Source of the DNA: Clostridiales bacterium
GTDB taxonomy: Bacteria; Bacillota; Clostridia; Lachnospirales; WQUN01
Reading direction: 5' to 3'
Length of the DNA stretch: 6,456 nt
NCBI GenBank assembly: GCA_031273705.1
Contig: JAISRJ010000060.1
Location: forward strand, 1-6,456
Part shown: piece by piece, positions 5,123 through 6,456 of the stretch
How positions within the stretch are numbered: the stretch's first letter is position 1
Layout: each line of letters opens with the position of its first letter
The notes under the pieces: model-generated
Seen by the model: only the letters and a program-made list of their open reading frames with translations
Told to the model about the DNA's origin: nothing
Databases searched by the model: none
Program-made: the position numbers and the translations under genes

Positions 5123-6456
5123 GGTGATAATAGCAAGCTCAGCAGTATGTCTCTCGCGTCCGCAAGAGTATAAACGTCATCCACCCGCCAGCCATTAGAT
5201 TTAAGCTCGCGCATCAGATATGTCGTCTGCGGAGCGGCCAAGCCCATGCTTTCCAATTCATCCACATGAGAGAAAACTTCACCCGGTGTTCCCGCGAATG
5301 AAAGTCGGCCTTTGTTAATCACTATGATTCGATCCGCGAGTTTCGCGACGTCTTCCATACTGTGCGATATCAGAATAACCGTTATATTCAAAGTATCTCG
5401 CATGGTTTTTATTCTTTCCAAAATTTCATCCCTGCCACGGGGATCCAATCCGGCCGTGGGTTCGTCCAGTATTAAAACTTCCGGTCGCATTGCCAAAACT
5501 CCGGCGATAGCCACGCGGCGCTTTTGTCCGCCGGATAAATCGAACGGCGACTTGTCAAACAATTCCCGGTCTATACCCACTGCCAGCAAAGCCTGTTCCG
5601 CTCGCTCTTTAACTTCCTCCGAAGATAACTTCATGCTTTCGGGTCCAAAGGATACGTCCTTTAAGATTGTCATTTCAAACAACTGATGTTCCGGATATTG
5701 AAACACCAACCCGACTCGCTGACGTATAGAGCGCAACTTCGACTTGTCGGCTTTTACATCCTCGCCGTTAAGCAGAACCTGACCGGACGAAGCCGGTAAA
5801 ATAGCGTTAAAGTGCTGTATCAATGTTGACTTGCCCGATCCCGTATGTCCTATAAGCCCGACGAATTCTCCGGGATAAATGGTTATATTAATATTGTCCA
5901 GAGCTGTTTGGGCAAATGTGGAGCCGACATTGTATATGAAGGAAAGATCTTTCGTTTCCAAGATTGGGGAAGCGCTCCGCCCCGCGGTCGCCTCCGCGAG
6001 GGGGGGAATTTCCTCTTTTTGGATGGGCGGAACAGATTGCCAGGATGATGATTCCCCCGGCTTAAACGGTCTTAACCCCGCCGCTAATTCAAACATGGTC
6101 AAAATATCCGAGGGCAGCTCTATGCCTTCTTTGCGCAACATAAAGGCTAACTCCGCGGCTTGCGGAGCGTCCAGTCCATAACTCTTTAGTTCCTCAACTT
6201 TAGAAAAAATCTGCTTGGGCGATCCTTCCATCGCAATCATTCCGTTATCCATGACAATCACACGATCGGCGCGAACCGCTTCTTCCATATAATGGGTTAT
6301 AAGGATAACGGAAATTCCTTCATCCCGATTTAGGCGCAGCACCGTTTCAATTACCTCTCGGCGGCCTGACGGATCCAGCATAGCTGTCGGCTCGTCCAGA
6401 ACAATACAACCCGGCTTCATAGCCAGTATACCGGCTATCGCAATCCGCTGTTTCTG
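5116..6456 (-). CDS. ecfA: Fused EcfA1-EcfA2 double ABC ATPase (5' end outside window)
   Basis: ATP-hydrolysing part of an energy-coupling factor transporter. The frame runs to the window edge, so the ATG at 6420 is internal; the 12 codons before it read QKQRIAIAGILA, the end of an ABC signature. The visible 446 aa hold the back half of a first ABC domain of EcfA1 type (Walker B CIVLDEPTAMLD, H-loop ILITHYMEE) ending with the usual EcfA1 tail ELPSDILTMFELA. About 35 linker residues follow (roughly 5965-6072). Then comes a complete EcfA2-type domain: GEFVGLIGHTGSGKST (Walker A at 5824-5850), Q-loop VFQYPEHQLFE, signature LSGGQKRR, Walker B VLILDEPTAGLD, H-loop ISHSMED. All catalytic residues are intact. 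In most Bacillota EcfA1 and EcfA2 are separate genes; here no stop occurs between them. Order A1-A2-T is the standard one, with ecfT 30 nt downstream. Confidence 0.93.
   Translation of the reverse strand, partial: QKQRIAIAGILAMKPGCIVLDEPTAMLDPSGRREVIETVLRLNRDEGISVILITHYMEEAVRADRVIVMDNGMIAMEGSPKQIFSKVEELKSYGLDAPQAAELAFMLRKEGIELPSDILTMFELAAGLRPFKPGESSSWQSVPPIQKEEIPPLAEATAGRSASPILETKDLSFIYNVGSTFAQTALDNINITIYPGEFVGLIGHTGSGKSTLIQHFNAILPASSGQVLLNGEDVKADKSKLRSIRQRVGLVFQYPEHQLFEMTILKDVSFGPESMKLSSEEVKERAEQALLAVGIDRELFDKSPFDLSGGQKRRVAIAGVLAMRPEVLILDEPTAGLDPRGRDEILERIKTMRDTLNITVILISHSMEDVAKLADRIIVINKGRLSFAGTPGEVFSHVDELESMGLAAPQTTYLMRELKSNGWRVDDVYTLADARDILLSLLLSPR
5980..6003. repeat. GC-rich palindrome encoding the linker between the two ATPase domains
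   Basis: CCCCGCGG (5980-5987) pairs with CCGC (5994-5997) and GGGG (6000-6003) around TCGCCT with a 2-nt bulge, giving an imperfect 8-bp hairpin. The surrounding stretch 5972-6006 is almost entirely G and C, unlike the flanking gene. On the coding strand it encodes PPLAEATAGRSAS, a low-complexity peptide outside both ABC folds. An in-frame palindromic repeat insertion is one explanation; a naturally GC-rich flexible linker is the other. Confidence 0.5.

Noticed and set aside
5845..6181. Two overlapping + strand open frames (5845-6048 and 5879-6181) opposite the double ATPase
   Set aside because: They run opposite a complete, motif-bearing ABC ATPase and encode no coherent domain; they stay open because of the composition of the opposite strand.

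Overview
The window reads as a piece of a Bacillota (probably clostridial) chromosome. Coding regions look low to mid GC (eye estimate, not computed), Shine-Dalgarno sites are strong and purine-rich, and there is a group II ECF transporter module of the kind common in this phylum. I cannot name the genus.

Layout: (1) Positions 3-83 look like the last 26 codons of an unidentified membrane protein on the + strand. (2) Positions 84-418 carry no gene. They hold a dense AT-rich control region: three CTATTGAC boxes, a TTGACT-N17-TATCAT promoter, a 7-3-7 palindrome, a perfect 19-bp tandem duplication, and a GC-rich terminator-like hairpin just before the next gene. (3) Positions 419-3873 are a translationally coupled two-gene unit (ATGA overlap): a 12-TM MMPL/RND-type exporter, and an exported protein with an N-terminal beta-rich part and a helical Leu/Gly heptad-like part. 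(4) Positions 4005-4238 encode a 77-aa proline-rich, two-TM membrane protein preceded by its own -10 box. (5) On the - strand, converging on it, lie a double-ABC ECF ATPase (5116 to beyond 6456; 5' end outside the window) and ecfT (4285-5085).

How the genes work together: the MMPL protein and its partner most likely form an envelope export system for a lipid or other hydrophobic molecule; the substrate cannot be read from sequence. The ECF ATPase and EcfT form the shared energizing module that drives separate substrate-binding S components for vitamins or metals; no S component is encoded here.

Most notable points: the two ECF ATPases are one continuous polypeptide, joined by a linker encoded by an unusually GC-rich palindromic stretch that may be an inserted repeat element; ecfT starts at TTG; and the leader of the exporter operon is heavily structured. 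I see no clearly new defence or mobile system.
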